Below are positions 35,774 through 44,661 of a stretch of DNA of 64,000 nucleotides, piece after piece. Under the pieces are notes generated by a model. The model was not told where the DNA came from, ran no database searches, and saw nothing but the letters and a program-made list of their open reading frames with translations. The first letter of the stretch is position 1. Each line of letters opens with the position of its first letter. The translations under genes and the position numbers were made by a program. The DNA is from Desulfobacterales bacterium. GTDB taxonomy: Bacteria; Desulfobacterota; Desulfobacteria; Desulfobacterales; Desulfosalsimonadaceae. The DNA is taken from NCBI GenBank assembly GCA_018335195.1, contig JAGXKN010000011.1, forward strand, positions 1-64,000, given 5' to 3'.

Positions 35774-35804
35774 TTCGGCAAAATTTGCTTTCGGTCTTTT
35801 TCCC

Positions 35805-35834
35805 TTGACAGAGCGGCGCGGGCTGATTTATCTT
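35805..35834 (+). promoter_or_regulatory. promoter of tRNA-Val
   Basis: TTGACA (35805-35810), an 18-base GC-rich spacer and TATCTT (35829-35834). The predicted start is about six bases before the mature tRNA 5' end, so the 5' leader would be very short. Confidence 0.65.
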
Positions 35835-35846
35835 CCCTGCACATAA

Positions 35847-35922
35847 AGGCGCGTAGCTCAGTTGGCAGAGCGCTACCCCGACACGGTAGAAGTCAGCAGT
35901 TCGAGTCTGCTCGCGCCTACCA
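35847..35922 (+). tRNA. tRNA-Val (anticodon GAC)
   Basis: A 76-base cloverleaf. The acceptor is AGGCGCG paired with CGCGCCT, the D stem GCTC/GAGC, the anticodon stem CTACC/GGTAG with loop CCGACAC (anticodon GAC, reading GUC), the T stem AGCAG/CTGCT with TTCGAGT, and an encoded ACCA end. The variable loop is AAGTC. A promoter precedes it and a perfect terminator follows, so it is an independent transcription unit. Confidence 0.96.
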
Positions 35923-35930
35923 GAAAATGC

Positions 35931-35969
35931 AAGGGTTTACGGAGAAAGTCAACCGTAAACCCTTTTTTT
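35931..35969 (+). terminator. rho-independent terminator of tRNA-Val
   Basis: A perfect 12-bp stem (AAGGGTTTACGG, 35931-35942, with CCGTAAACCCTT, 35953-35964) and a 10-base loop are followed by TTTTT. It starts 9 bases after the tRNA CCA end. Confidence 0.88.
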
Positions 35970-36262
35970 ATGGCATCTGGTTTTTCGCAGCATCGGGCTG
36001 TCGGGGATATTAACCCGGAATCGGTCAAAAATCCGTACCACATTACATTGTCCGGGGAGAAGCGGCAAATATGCACAGAAGGCTGGAAACCGGGTCTTCC
36101 GGATTTTTCCGGTGTTGTAGTTGACAGCCGGGTGCGATTTTTCATATGTGGGGTATATCAGCGGAAAAAGCACCCGCAGGGAGCGGTATTGAAGTAACGA
36201 TCAAGCCGCCGGCCGGGGCCTGAGGTGAAAAACGGGAAATCACAGCCGGAAAAGGGGACAAT
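35970..36262. other. 293-base gap between tRNA terminator and cytochrome gene
   Basis: I see no credible gene, integrase remnant or repeat of the tRNA 3' end. TTGACA at 36121-36126, about 140 bases before the cytochrome start, may be a -35 element, but no good -10 follows at the right distance. Confidence 0.35.
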
Positions 36263-36967
36263 ATGAAAAAAGCTGCGCTGTTGTTGGGGATCGTCTGCGT
36301 ATTCGTATTTATGGGGTGCGGACAGGAAGAGGCCCCGCAGTCCGCCGAGGAGAAAACCGGGGAATCTGTTTCCGCGCAGAAGCCGGCAACCGGGGGAACA
36401 GCCGAGGGGGTAAAAACAGAGGCTGAGCAGACTGCCCAAAGCGCTGAAGAAAAAGCCGAAAAAGCGGTTGAAGAAGTCAGGGAACAGGCCGGTCAAGCCG
36501 TGGACACCGTAAAGGAGGAGGCTGCCGCAACCGCGGAAAGCGTTAAGGGAAACATTGATGAAACAGGGCAAACCGCGGCAGAGAAAACCGGTGAAACCAA
36601 AGCCGCCGGCGCCGTGGGCGTGATAAAAATGAAAAATGAAGCGGCTTTTTCGCAACACAACATGGGAATTGTCATGTTTGACCACAAGGCCCACGTGGAT
36701 GAATATGATCTTGGCTGCGGAAAGTGTCACCACGATGAAAAAAATCAGCCTTTAAACGATCTGGACTACGACGACCCGGTCAGGGGGTGCATGGCATGCC
36801 ACGACAAAAAGGGCCGGCCGAGCCGCGAGGGCTCCATGTCGGATCAGCAGTGGAAGCAGGCGCAGCTTGCGTATTATTATGGGGCAATTCACGAAAATTG
36901 CATGGGCTGCCACAAGGAAACCAGCGGGCCGGTAGGCTGCATGGCGTGCCATCCCAAGCCTGAATAA
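36263..36967 (+). CDS. lipoprotein with C-terminal tetrahaem cytochrome c3-type domain
   Basis: A 234-residue lipoprotein with a signal peptide ending in a lipobox (FMGC, C19). Residues 25-115 are an Ala/Glu/Lys-rich amphipathic stretch of repeated EEK/AEK and Q-A-V-type heptads, probably a coiled coil or extended tether. The C-terminal domain (about 125-234) has four CxxCH haem sites (CGKCH, CMACH, CMGCH, CMACH) and the FDHKAH histidine motif of class III cytochromes. It should carry electrons in the periplasm, attached to a membrane. Redox partners are not encoded nearby. AAAAGGGG precedes the ATG, and a bidirectional terminator follows. Confidence 0.9.
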   Translation: MKKAALLLGIVCVFVFMGCGQEEAPQSAEEKTGESVSAQKPATGGTAEGVKTEAEQTAQSAEEKAEKAVEEVREQAGQAVDTVKEEAAATAESVKGNIDETGQTAAEKTGETKAAGAVGVIKMKNEAAFSQHNMGIVMFDHKAHVDEYDLGCGKCHHDEKNQPLNDLDYDDPVRGCMACHDKKGRPSREGSMSDQQWKQAQLAYYYGAIHENCMGCHKETSGPVGCMACHPKPE

Positions 36968-36976
36968 ATAAATGAT

Positions 36977-37006
36977 AAAAAAAGGGGGCGCAAGCCCCCA
37001 TTTTTT
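36977..37006. terminator. bidirectional terminator
   Basis: GGGGGC (36984-36989) and GCCCCC (36994-36999) pair around GCAA, with a run of A on the left and TTTTTT on the right. It serves both the cytochrome gene and the convergent acyl-CoA synthetase gene. Confidence 0.88.
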
Positions 37007-37038
37007 CTGCAGGCATCTGAAGTGCGGATAGTTACGGC

Positions 37039-38808
37039 TCAGGACTTTTTCTTGGAACTCAGTTCCGGGAAATCCTGGTAAAAATATTCGTATTCGCCTT
37101 TTTGCCCGTCTTTTTCCTTTTTTTCAGTTTCCTGCTCCCGCAGTTCAATGCGCCGGATCTTGCCGGAGATGGTCTTGGGCACCTCGCTGACAAATTCGAT
37201 GATGCGCGGAATCTTGAACTTGGCCAGGATGCTGATGGTGTGCTGAAACAGTTCCAGGGCCAGGTCCCTTGAAGGCGCATGGCCGGGCGAGAGGATCACG
37301 TAGGCCTTGACCAGCTGGTAGCGCTGGGGATCCGGGCTGCCCACCACGGCCGCTTCTGCCACGGCCGGGTGCTCCACCAGTGCGCTTTCCACCTCAAACG
37401 GGCCGACCCGGAAATCCGATGATTTGATCACGTCATCGGCCCGGCCCACAAACCACCAGTAACCGTCTTCGTCAAACGCGGCCCGGTCTCCGGTATAGTA
37501 AAAATTGTTGACAAAGACCTGGTTCATTTTTTCCGGGTTGCCGATGTATTCGGTGAAAAGTCCGATGGCCCGCCACCTGTCGAGCCGGACCACGATATGG
37601 CCGGTTTCCCCCGGTGAGGTGATTTCGTTTCCCGCGTCATCTGCCAGGGTGACATCATACATAAACGACGGGGTGCCAAAGGACCCGAAGCGCATCCGGC
37701 CCTCCATCCACGGCGGGTTGCCGATCATGGCCGTGGACTCGGTCTGGCCGTAAAAATCCCGGATTTCCATGCCGGCGTATTTTTTCCACTGCTGGATGGC
37801 TTCCGGGTTCAGGGGCTCTCCCGCGCTGACCGACGAGCGCAGGGCGCTGAAGTCGAACCGGGAAAGATCAAGGCCTACAAACGCGCGCCATGCGGTCGGC
37901 GGCCCGCAAAACGTGTTGACCCGGTATTTGCAGACATAGTCCAGGTAGGTGTTGGGGTCCAGGGCTTTGAAGTTGAATCCGGCCACTGTGGCGCCCACGT
38001 TCAGGGGCGCAAAAAAGCTGCTCCATGCCCACTTGGCCCATCCCGGCGCGCTTAGGTTGTGATGGATGTCCCCGGGCCGGATGCCGATCATGATTGCGGT
38101 GGAAAGGTGTCCCACGGGATAGGAAGTGGCGCTGTGGCCCACACGCTTGGGCAGGCCCGTGGTACCGGAGGTAAAAAAGCAAAACAGCACGTCGTCCTTT
38201 TTGATTTGTGCCCCCTCGGCTTCTTCCGGCTCTGAAAAAAGCGCCGACCAGCTTGTCCAGCCCGCTTTTTCCCCGAGCACGATTTTGACTTTCGGAGCGG
38301 CACCTGTTTTTTTGAGTGCCTCGTCAATGGTATCCGCCACGCTCTGGTCTGCGACCACGCTGTCGGGGAGATAGGTTTCAAACCGGAACTGCAGTTCGCG
38401 CACGGTCATGGAGGTGGCCGTGGGCACGCTGATCAGGCCGCCCTTAAGGCAGGCCAGGCTGGCAAACCAGGTTTCGGGCACGATGGGGATCATCATGTAC
38501 ATGTTCCGGCCCTGATCCACTCCGTTTCTGCGCAGGAAGTTCAGGCACCGGTTGCCTTCGGCCGCCAGTTCGCTGTAGGAAAACCGGCGTTCCTGCCCGG
38601 TTTCCATGTCCGCCCAGATCAGGGCGGGATGATCGGGACCCTGCTTGACGTGAAGGCCCTCCAGGATTTCTTCGGCCCAGTTGAAATGCGCCGGCATTTC
38701 CATGTGGTTGAGCTTTTCAAAAAAGGTCCGGGCCGCCATCCGCCGGCTTTCCGGGTCTTCCATGGTGTTGAGCTCCATGGCTTCCTTGTAAAACTGTTGC
38801 ATGCCCAT
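37039..38808 (-). CDS. acyl-CoA synthetase (AMP-forming, medium-chain/ACSM-like)
   Basis: A 589-residue ANL-family adenylate-forming enzyme that activates a carboxylic acid to acyl-AMP and then acyl-CoA. Motifs are FFTSGTTGLPKRV (A3), GQTES (A5), YTGDRA (A7) and GRADDVIKSSDFRVGPFEVE (A8), with the C-terminal lysine region in GKIRRIELR. It resembles the medium-chain acyl-CoA and acetyl-CoA synthetase branch. It is the third gene of an acyl-CoA dehydrogenase - crotonase - synthetase operon, which suggests uptake and oxidation of a short or medium acid. GGAGGG precedes the ATG. Confidence 0.93.
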   Translation of the reverse strand: MGMQQFYKEAMELNTMEDPESRRMAARTFFEKLNHMEMPAHFNWAEEILEGLHVKQGPDHPALIWADMETGQERRFSYSELAAEGNRCLNFLRRNGVDQGRNMYMMIPIVPETWFASLACLKGGLISVPTATSMTVRELQFRFETYLPDSVVADQSVADTIDEALKKTGAAPKVKIVLGEKAGWTSWSALFSEPEEAEGAQIKKDDVLFCFFTSGTTGLPKRVGHSATSYPVGHLSTAIMIGIRPGDIHHNLSAPGWAKWAWSSFFAPLNVGATVAGFNFKALDPNTYLDYVCKYRVNTFCGPPTAWRAFVGLDLSRFDFSALRSSVSAGEPLNPEAIQQWKKYAGMEIRDFYGQTESTAMIGNPPWMEGRMRFGSFGTPSFMYDVTLADDAGNEITSPGETGHIVVRLDRWRAIGLFTEYIGNPEKMNQVFVNNFYYTGDRAAFDEDGYWWFVGRADDVIKSSDFRVGPFEVESALVEHPAVAEAAVVGSPDPQRYQLVKAYVILSPGHAPSRDLALELFQHTISILAKFKIPRIIEFVSEVPKTISGKIRRIELREQETEKKEKDGQKGEYEYFYQDFPELSSKKKS

Positions 38809-38865
38809 TGATGCCCTCCTTTTGCATTGCTTGCGGCAAAAACTTGTTTGCTCCGGTGCTATATG

Positions 38866-39642
38866 CTAACGCAATTTCCACTCCGGGCTGCGTTTGTTTA
38901 AAAAGGCGTTCACGCCCTCGTGGGCGTCTTCGGTGCTGCAGAGCAAAGCGAAATGGTTGTTGACCATTTCATAAGCCTTTTCATATTCAAGGTCCTGCAT
39001 TTTGTAGAAGGATTTTTTGCCGAGATTCACAGCCAGGGGGCTTTTTGCGGTGATTTTTCCCGCCAGGGCCAGGGTTTCGGACTCAAGGCTTTCCCCGGGC
39101 ACGACATTGTTAATCAGACCGATCCGCCATGCCTCTTCCGCATCAATCATTTCACCTGTGAGCAGCAGTTCCAGGGCTTTTTTGCGGCCGATATTCCGGG
39201 ACAGGGCCACGGCCGGTCCCATGCAGAAAAGCCCCACGTTGACAGCTGTTGCCCCGAATCGCGCGCCCTGGGCGGCCACTGCCAGGTCGGCCGAGGCCAC
39301 GATGGCAATGCCGTTGGCCACGGCAAGATCCTGTACGCTGGCAATCACCGGTGTGCCCATTTTAGAGATGCGCACGCTCATTTCCTCCATGTGGCTGACC
39401 CATAAATAGTAGTCCAGCCCGTTTTTTCCGGCCAGTTCGTTGACGTCAATGCCGGCGCAGAAAGCCTTGCCTTTGCCGCGGACCACGATTGCCCGAACGG
39501 CCGTGTCCTCTTCAAAATCGGCCAGTGCCTGGTTAAATTCCCCGGCCAGTGTTGAATTAAAGGTATTTAACTGGTCCGGGCGGTTAAAGTTGATAAACCC
39601 CACATAATCCCGGAGTTCGGTTTCAATGGTTTCATATGCCAT
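38866..39642 (-). CDS. enoyl-CoA hydratase/isomerase (crotonase)
   Basis: A 258-residue crotonase-fold enzyme with the oxyanion-hole segments AFCAGIDVNELAG and LAVANGIAIVASADLAVAA. The usual catalytic glutamate pair of enoyl-CoA hydratase is not obviously present: the G-x-x-P...G region reads VNVGLFCMGPAVALSRNIG. A function other than simple hydration (isomerase or thioesterase-like) is therefore possible. The ATG at 39642 has GGAGG eight bases upstream. It lies between the acyl-CoA dehydrogenase (38 bases away) and the acyl-CoA synthetase (57 bases away). Confidence 0.88.
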   Translation of the reverse strand: MAYETIETELRDYVGFINFNRPDQLNTFNSTLAGEFNQALADFEEDTAVRAIVVRGKGKAFCAGIDVNELAGKNGLDYYLWVSHMEEMSVRISKMGTPVIASVQDLAVANGIAIVASADLAVAAQGARFGATAVNVGLFCMGPAVALSRNIGRKKALELLLTGEMIDAEEAWRIGLINNVVPGESLESETLALAGKITAKSPLAVNLGKKSFYKMQDLEYEKAYEMVNNHFALLCSTEDAHEGVNAFLNKRSPEWKLR

Positions 39643-39680
39643 AATGAAATCCTCCATGCCTGTTTCATTATTCCATTTTT

Positions 39681-40835
39681 TTATTTCTTCGGTTTCTTCT
39701 TGTCTCCCAGCACCTCATTGGCGATGACCATTTTCTGGATTTCCGAGGTGCCCTCGTAAATGGTCAGCACCCGGGCGTCCCGGTATAATCGCTCCACCGG
39801 GAATTCCTTGGTGTAGCCGTAGCCGCCGTGGACCTGTAGGGCCTGCCCCGTAACCCGGTTGGCCATTTCCGAGGCATACAGCTTGGCCATGGAAATCTCC
39901 TTGCTGCATCTTTCCCCCTGGTCTTTTTTGTCCGCGGCATTGAGCACGAGCTGGCGGGCGGCCTCCACGTCAGTGGCCATGTCTGCAATCATCCAACGTA
40001 GCCCCTGGTTCTGGGCAATGGGGCGGCCGAACTGAACCCGCTGCCGGGCATAATCTACGGCCTGGTCCAGGGCGGCTTGGCCAAGTCCCAGGGAAAGCGC
40101 AGCAATCCCGATTCGGCCGTCATCCAGTCCGGACATGGCCACGATAAATCCTTCTCCCTCGTTTCCCAGAAGGTGATCGACCGGCACCCGGCAGTTGGTA
40201 AAAAGCAGGTCCGTGGTATCAGAGGCGCACTGTCCCATCTTGTCCTCCAGCCGGCCGGTGGCAAATCCTTCCATGTCCCGGGTGACCAGAAAAGCCGAAA
40301 TCCCCTTGTGTCCGGCTTCCGGATCGGTTCTGGCAAGCACGATGAACAGTTTTGATGTGGCCCCCCCGGTGATCCAGCGCTTGGTGCCGTTTAAGATGTA
40401 GCTGTCTCCGTCTTTTTCCGCCGTGGTCTGCATGGAGGCGGGATCCGAGCCGGCTTCGGGCTCGGACAGGGCAAAGGAACAGATGATGTCGCCTGCAGTC
40501 ATGGGCTTGAGGTATTTTTGTTTTTGATCTTCAGTGCCGAACCGAAGCAGGCTGCCGCAGCATATGGAATTGTGCACCGACATGATCACTGCGGTGGCGG
40601 CACAGGCATAGGCCACCTCGGTCATGGCCAGCACGTAGGAAACCGTGCCCAGTTCTTCCCCGCCGTATTGTTCGGGCACGAGCATGCCCAGCAGGCCCAG
40701 TTCCCCCATTTTTTTGAGGCTTTCGGCCGGGTACTCGTGGTTTTTGTCGCGTTCGGCGGCCAGAGCGGCCAGATCCCGACGTGCAAATTCCCTGGCGGTT
40801 TTCTGGATCATCTGCTGTTCCCGGGTCAGTTGCAT
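39681..40835 (-). CDS. acyl-CoA dehydrogenase
   Basis: A 384-residue FAD enzyme that introduces the alpha,beta double bond in acyl-CoA. The family motifs are CSFALSEPEAGSDPASM and QVHGGYGYTKEFPVERLYRD, with the catalytic glutamate in IYEGTSEIQ near the C-terminus, as in short-chain dehydrogenases. It is the first gene of the minus-strand operon; AGAGGA precedes its ATG. Electrons would go to electron-transfer flavoprotein, which is not in the window. Confidence 0.95.
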   Translation of the reverse strand: MQLTREQQMIQKTAREFARRDLAALAAERDKNHEYPAESLKKMGELGLLGMLVPEQYGGEELGTVSYVLAMTEVAYACAATAVIMSVHNSICCGSLLRFGTEDQKQKYLKPMTAGDIICSFALSEPEAGSDPASMQTTAEKDGDSYILNGTKRWITGGATSKLFIVLARTDPEAGHKGISAFLVTRDMEGFATGRLEDKMGQCASDTTDLLFTNCRVPVDHLLGNEGEGFIVAMSGLDDGRIGIAALSLGLGQAALDQAVDYARQRVQFGRPIAQNQGLRWMIADMATDVEAARQLVLNAADKKDQGERCSKEISMAKLYASEMANRVTGQALQVHGGYGYTKEFPVERLYRDARVLTIYEGTSEIQKMVIANEVLGDKKKPKK

Positions 40836-41037
40836 TTTGACGCAATCCTCTCTTGTGGTGATGGTTCTGGTTGGCTTGTTTGCTTCTTGTTATCGTTAAC
40901 TGGAAGTTTGGGCAAGTACGAATTTCGTTTTTCGGAACGTATTCAGCGATACATGAAATAATAACACAGTTTTTTTCAAAAAACGAGAACAGATCCTGTT
41001 GTTCCTATTTTGATAGGTAAATGGTGTTTACCGGTGA

Positions 41038-41068
41038 CAAAAGCCGGGAGCACTTCTGCCGGCTTTTG
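41038..41068 (-). terminator. hairpin after the FlgT-like gene
   Basis: A perfect 10-bp stem (CAAAAGCCGG and CCGGCTTTTG) with an 11-base loop lies 20 bases after the stop of the minus-strand gene. The only U-rich tract is inside the stem, so it may be a weak terminator. Confidence 0.5.
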
Positions 41069-41088
41069 GGGCGCGTTTGCCCCCGGCG

Positions 41089-42303
41089 TCAATCCCTGGT
41101 TAACTGCACGGACATGCCGTTTTCCGATATTTCGCGGATGTTGATGCCGAAACGGTCAAAGGACTGAACCAGGAGATTGTTCGCCAGTTCCCGAGCGGTT
41201 CCATTGAAGTCCACGGCGAGTGTTGCCGAGTTTCCGGTCATCTCGGAGGTTTGTATGCCGGAGACCCCGGATTGTTCCCTCAGCGCGCTGCGCAGGTCTT
41301 CGAGATAAAGCAGAACCGAGTCGCCCTGAACGCGGATCATGAACTGGTCGTCGGCTTGTTCGGTATTGCGCCACAGGGGGGCGACCCTGTCGACCAGGTG
41401 CTTGCCCGCCTGATAGGCCGCGTCCGCCAGGGCAGCCTTGCCTTCCTTGTCCGGATTCTCGCCCACGGTCAGGGCCCGTTTTTGCACGGTGGTCAGCGGC
41501 TTTCCAGTGCCGGCATCAATAACGCGCAGTTTCACATCCGCCTTGAATGTGCGGATGTTTTCTCCCATACGGTTGGAGGTGGCCTCGGCGACGGCCGTGC
41601 CCACGATGACGATGTCGGCATTTAAGCGGTTGGCCAGCAGGGAAGCTTCATGATCCGAGGGCCTGGCGCCCGGATCAATGCCGGAAAACAGGTCTCCGGG
41701 TGACCCCCCGCTGGAATCAGGCTGCACAAGCGTAAAGTCTTCCCGGGTAAAGACCTGCTTGATCGGAGATACGGAAGCCGGCTGGGAAAAATCGGCATAC
41801 CCCTGGCGCCACCAGTAGTCAAAGCCCAGATCGTCGATGTTTTTTTCCGCAACCATCAGCAACACGGCGGGCATCTGATCCGATTCAGTCCGAATACCTG
41901 CCCGGCTGAAGGCCTGTTGAATTTTCTGCTTTGACACCGTTGCCTGGACCAGGACCTGGTAGTGCTTTTCCCCCCGGAATTCCTTTAAAATGCGGTAGTC
42001 TTGGACAAAGGCGTCCTGCCGGGAAGAAAGCATCTCGGCAACCGTGCCGAAGTTTTCCGTCAGATCCCGGTTGGAAATCAGCTGCGCGGCCGCGGTCTGG
42101 ACCGCCGAGAGCAGTCCCCGGGAAACCGCGGCGTTTTTGGCACTGGCCACGTCGCCGTGTATCCGGCTGTCGCCGAAGGCGATAATGGACTGCGGTTCTG
42201 CGGCTGCTGGACCGCCGTGGATTGAACCGGCAAGAAAGACCCCGAGCATCAACAGCCCGGCAAAAGCGGTTTTTTTCATAATTGGGGGAAACAAACTTTT
42301 CAT
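41089..42303 (-). CDS. exported protein with FlgT-N-like domain
   Basis: A 404-residue protein with a signal peptide (hydrophobic 12-27, site about PAAAE). After it, FGDSRIHGDVASAKNAAVSRGL and the following helix/strand pattern resemble the N-terminal domain of FlgT and LPP20-type outer-membrane proteins. The middle (NRLNADIVIVGTAVAEATSN) recalls the LpoB/CsgG-like fold that binds or assembles envelope proteins. No flagellar genes are nearby, so the function is open. The ATG at 42303 has AAGGAA nine bases upstream and gives a normal signal peptide. It is last in a minus-strand group with rimO and the prenyl synthase. Confidence 0.78.
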   Translation of the reverse strand: MKSLFPPIMKKTAFAGLLMLGVFLAGSIHGGPAAAEPQSIIAFGDSRIHGDVASAKNAAVSRGLLSAVQTAAAQLISNRDLTENFGTVAEMLSSRQDAFVQDYRILKEFRGEKHYQVLVQATVSKQKIQQAFSRAGIRTESDQMPAVLLMVAEKNIDDLGFDYWWRQGYADFSQPASVSPIKQVFTREDFTLVQPDSSGGSPGDLFSGIDPGARPSDHEASLLANRLNADIVIVGTAVAEATSNRMGENIRTFKADVKLRVIDAGTGKPLTTVQKRALTVGENPDKEGKAALADAAYQAGKHLVDRVAPLWRNTEQADDQFMIRVQGDSVLLYLEDLRSALREQSGVSGIQTSEMTGNSATLAVDFNGTARELANNLLVQSFDRFGINIREISENGMSVQLTRD

Positions 42304-42351
42304 GATCGCCTGTTCCTTGCTTTTTGATGCATTCAAAGACCCGGGCACGGG

Positions 42352-43332
42352 TCACGATGTCCGGTTTAAGGCATAATCCGCCATTGTCAAAAGGATCTCG
42401 CGTTCGGTGGACGGGGCAAATATGTCCAGTTGTTTTTTTGCCTGCGCCAGGTGACCGGCGGCTTTTTTTTCAGCATAATCGAGTCCGCCGTATTTTTCAA
42501 GCAGGCTGAGCAGGAATTTAAAATCGCTCCGGGCAAATGTTTCGTTGGCAATGATCTCTTCTATGAGCCGCCGGTCGGCGCCTTCGGCCCGGCCCAGGGT
42601 GTAAATCAGCGGCAGGGTGAGTTTGCCCTCTTTTAAGTCCGTTCCCACGGTTTTTCCAAGTTCGGCCGTGTCCGCCGTATAATCCAGGAGGTCATCGGCA
42701 ATCTGGAAGACCAGTCCGAGATGCCGGCCATAAGCGGTAAGCGCGTTTTCCATCGCCTCAGCGGCCCCGGCGAGCAGGGCGCCGGTGCGGCAGGCCCCCT
42801 GGATGAGGATCCCGGTTTTGCGGCGGATAATGTCCATGTACTCGTCTTCCGTGATATGAACGTCGCCTTTTTTCATAAGCTGAAAAATCTCGCCCTCTGA
42901 CATCTCCTCTGTCATTTGCGAGACCACCTGGATAATTTTCGGGTTTTGGGTCTCGGCCACGGTGTGCAGTGCCCGGGCCAGGAGAAAATCGCCCACCAGC
43001 ACCGTCACCGGCGCGCCGTAAATGGAATGGGCCACCGCCTTGCCCCGGCGCATGGAGGCCCCGTCGATCACGTCGTCGTGCAGCAGGGTGGCGGTGTGGA
43101 GAAATTCAAATGTGGAGGCGAACTTGGGAACAAAATCGCTTTCATGGCCGCAGATACGTGCACAAAGTACTACCAGCAGCGGCCGCAGGCGTTTGCCCCC
43201 GGAGAATATCAGGTGGCCGGCGGTTTTGCGGACCAGTTCCAGGTGGGGGTCGAGGTTTTGCAACAGGGCGGATTCAATGGCCGCCAGGTCGGGATCCACC
43301 CATTGGAGCAGTTTCTGTTTCAACCCGGTCAT
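42352..43332 (-). CDS. polyprenyl (octaprenyl-type) diphosphate synthase
   Basis: A 326-residue trans-prenyl diphosphate synthase. The first aspartate-rich motif is LLHDDVIDGASMRRG, with the second as IADDLLDYTAD, and the small residues before the first motif fit a long-chain product. It condenses isopentenyl diphosphate with allylic primers, most likely for the menaquinone side chain. The rimO gene overlaps its start by four bases (ATGA). The gene is part of the minus-strand group of crotonase, rimO, prenyl synthase and the exported protein. Confidence 0.93.
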   Translation of the reverse strand: MTGLKQKLLQWVDPDLAAIESALLQNLDPHLELVRKTAGHLIFSGGKRLRPLLVVLCARICGHESDFVPKFASTFEFLHTATLLHDDVIDGASMRRGKAVAHSIYGAPVTVLVGDFLLARALHTVAETQNPKIIQVVSQMTEEMSEGEIFQLMKKGDVHITEDEYMDIIRRKTGILIQGACRTGALLAGAAEAMENALTAYGRHLGLVFQIADDLLDYTADTAELGKTVGTDLKEGKLTLPLIYTLGRAEGADRRLIEEIIANETFARSDFKFLLSLLEKYGGLDYAEKKAAGHLAQAKKQLDIFAPSTEREILLTMADYALNRTS

Positions 43333-44645
43333 ACCGGAACTCCTGTCAAATCGTATTCATCTGCCCGGGTTATGTGAAGATCCATATACATGCCGGTTCC
43401 CGCGGTTTTGGTTTCAATGAACGTTACGCCGTCGACTTCCGGGGCCTGGTATCGGCTGCGGCCGTAAAAGCGGCCGTCGTCGCTTTGTCCTTCGACCAGT
43501 ACCTGCATGCGGCTGCCGATTTTTTCCTGGTTCCTGGCAAGGGAGATATCTGCTTGGTGCTGCATTATCAGGTCGTGCCGGTCCTGGGCCGCTTGTACAG
43601 GCACGTGCCCGTCCAGGCGGTGTGAAGGCAAGTCCTCGGCATCCGAGTAAATAAATGCGCCCAGGTGGTCGAATTCCACTTGCTCCACGAATTTCAGAAG
43701 CGCCTCAAAATCCGCCAGGGTTTCCCCGGGAAAGCCGAGTAAAACCGTGGTGCGCAGCGCCGCATCCGGAAGGATTCCGCGGATGCGGTCAAAACGTGCC
43801 AGCAGCGTTTGCCGGTCATGGTTTCTGCCCATGCGTTTTAAAATCCGGCCGCTGGCATGCTGGATCGGGATGTCCAGGTACGAACAAATATTGTCATGCG
43901 CGGCAATCGTCTCCAGAAGCCGGTCATCGATTTTGTCCGGATGGCCGTACAAAAAGCGGATCCATGTCTCCGGTGCGGCTTCGGCCGTTTTTTCCAGCAG
44001 GTCGGCAAAGGACGCGCCCGCGCCGAAATCCGCGCCCCAGGAAGTGGTGTCCTGGCCCACCAGCACGATTTCGGCAAAACCCTTATTTGCCAGCAGCGTC
44101 GCCTCCCTTGCCACGTCTGCGGCCTCGCGGCTCCGCAGGGGGCCCCGGAGCTTCGGGATTACGCAGTAAGTGCAGTGCCTGCCGCATCCCTCCATGATCT
44201 TGATGTATCCGGTGGGCCAAGTATCATAAATTCTCGGCGTATGCCAGCACGGAAGTGCCAGCCGCGCAGGTTCCGGTAAAAGACAGGTTCCGGCTGTCCA
44301 GGGACTTTCAACAGCCTCGGCAATGCGGTCGTATGCGCCGGTGCCCAGAAACACATCAACCTCGGGCAGGGATCGGGCCGTGTCCCGGCCGTATCTCTGC
44401 GGCAGGCATCCGGCCACGATCAGGCTTCGGCATACGCCTTGCTTTTTCCAGGCAGCTAGTGTGAGGATCTCTTCAATGGCCTCATCTGCCGCGGATTCGA
44501 TAAACGCACACGTGTTGACGATAATGACCTCGGCCTCGGCAGGGGTTTCGGCAAGGGTATGGCCGCCCTCGGAAAGCCTGCCGAGCATAAGCTCGCTGTC
44601 TACTTGGTTTCGCACGCACCCGAGACTGGAAAGGTAAATATGCAT
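43329..44645 (-). CDS. rimO: ribosomal protein S12 methylthiotransferase
   Basis: A 438-residue RimO, an MTTase-type radical SAM enzyme that methylthiolates Asp89 of ribosomal protein S12. It has the N-terminal cluster cysteines in LSSLGCVRNQVDSE, VNTCAF and VAGCLPQRYG, the radical SAM CxxxCxxC in GCGRHCTYCVIPKLRG, and a C-terminal TRAM domain. The ATG at 44645 gives the usual N-terminus (MHIYLSSLGC). It is 16 bases after the crotonase stop, and the end overlaps the prenyl synthase start. Confidence 0.95.
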   Translation of the reverse strand: MHIYLSSLGCVRNQVDSELMLGRLSEGGHTLAETPAEAEVIIVNTCAFIESAADEAIEEILTLAAWKKQGVCRSLIVAGCLPQRYGRDTARSLPEVDVFLGTGAYDRIAEAVESPWTAGTCLLPEPARLALPCWHTPRIYDTWPTGYIKIMEGCGRHCTYCVIPKLRGPLRSREAADVAREATLLANKGFAEIVLVGQDTTSWGADFGAGASFADLLEKTAEAAPETWIRFLYGHPDKIDDRLLETIAAHDNICSYLDIPIQHASGRILKRMGRNHDRQTLLARFDRIRGILPDAALRTTVLLGFPGETLADFEALLKFVEQVEFDHLGAFIYSDAEDLPSHRLDGHVPVQAAQDRHDLIMQHQADISLARNQEKIGSRMQVLVEGQSDDGRFYGRSRYQAPEVDGVTFIETKTAGTGMYMDLHITRADEYDLTGVPV

Positions 44646-44661
44646 GGGTCCGCTGATTCGG

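Noticed and set aside
35873-36145. Minus-strand frame over the tRNA-Val gene and terminator
   Set aside because: Its end is the antisense of the tRNA (reading LVGASRLELLTSTVSG), a common artefact; the strand is occupied by the tRNA and its terminator.
35921-36262. Integrated element or attachment site next to tRNA-Val
   Set aside because: No integrase, no direct repeat of the tRNA 3' end nearby, and the flanking genes look like ordinary chromosome.
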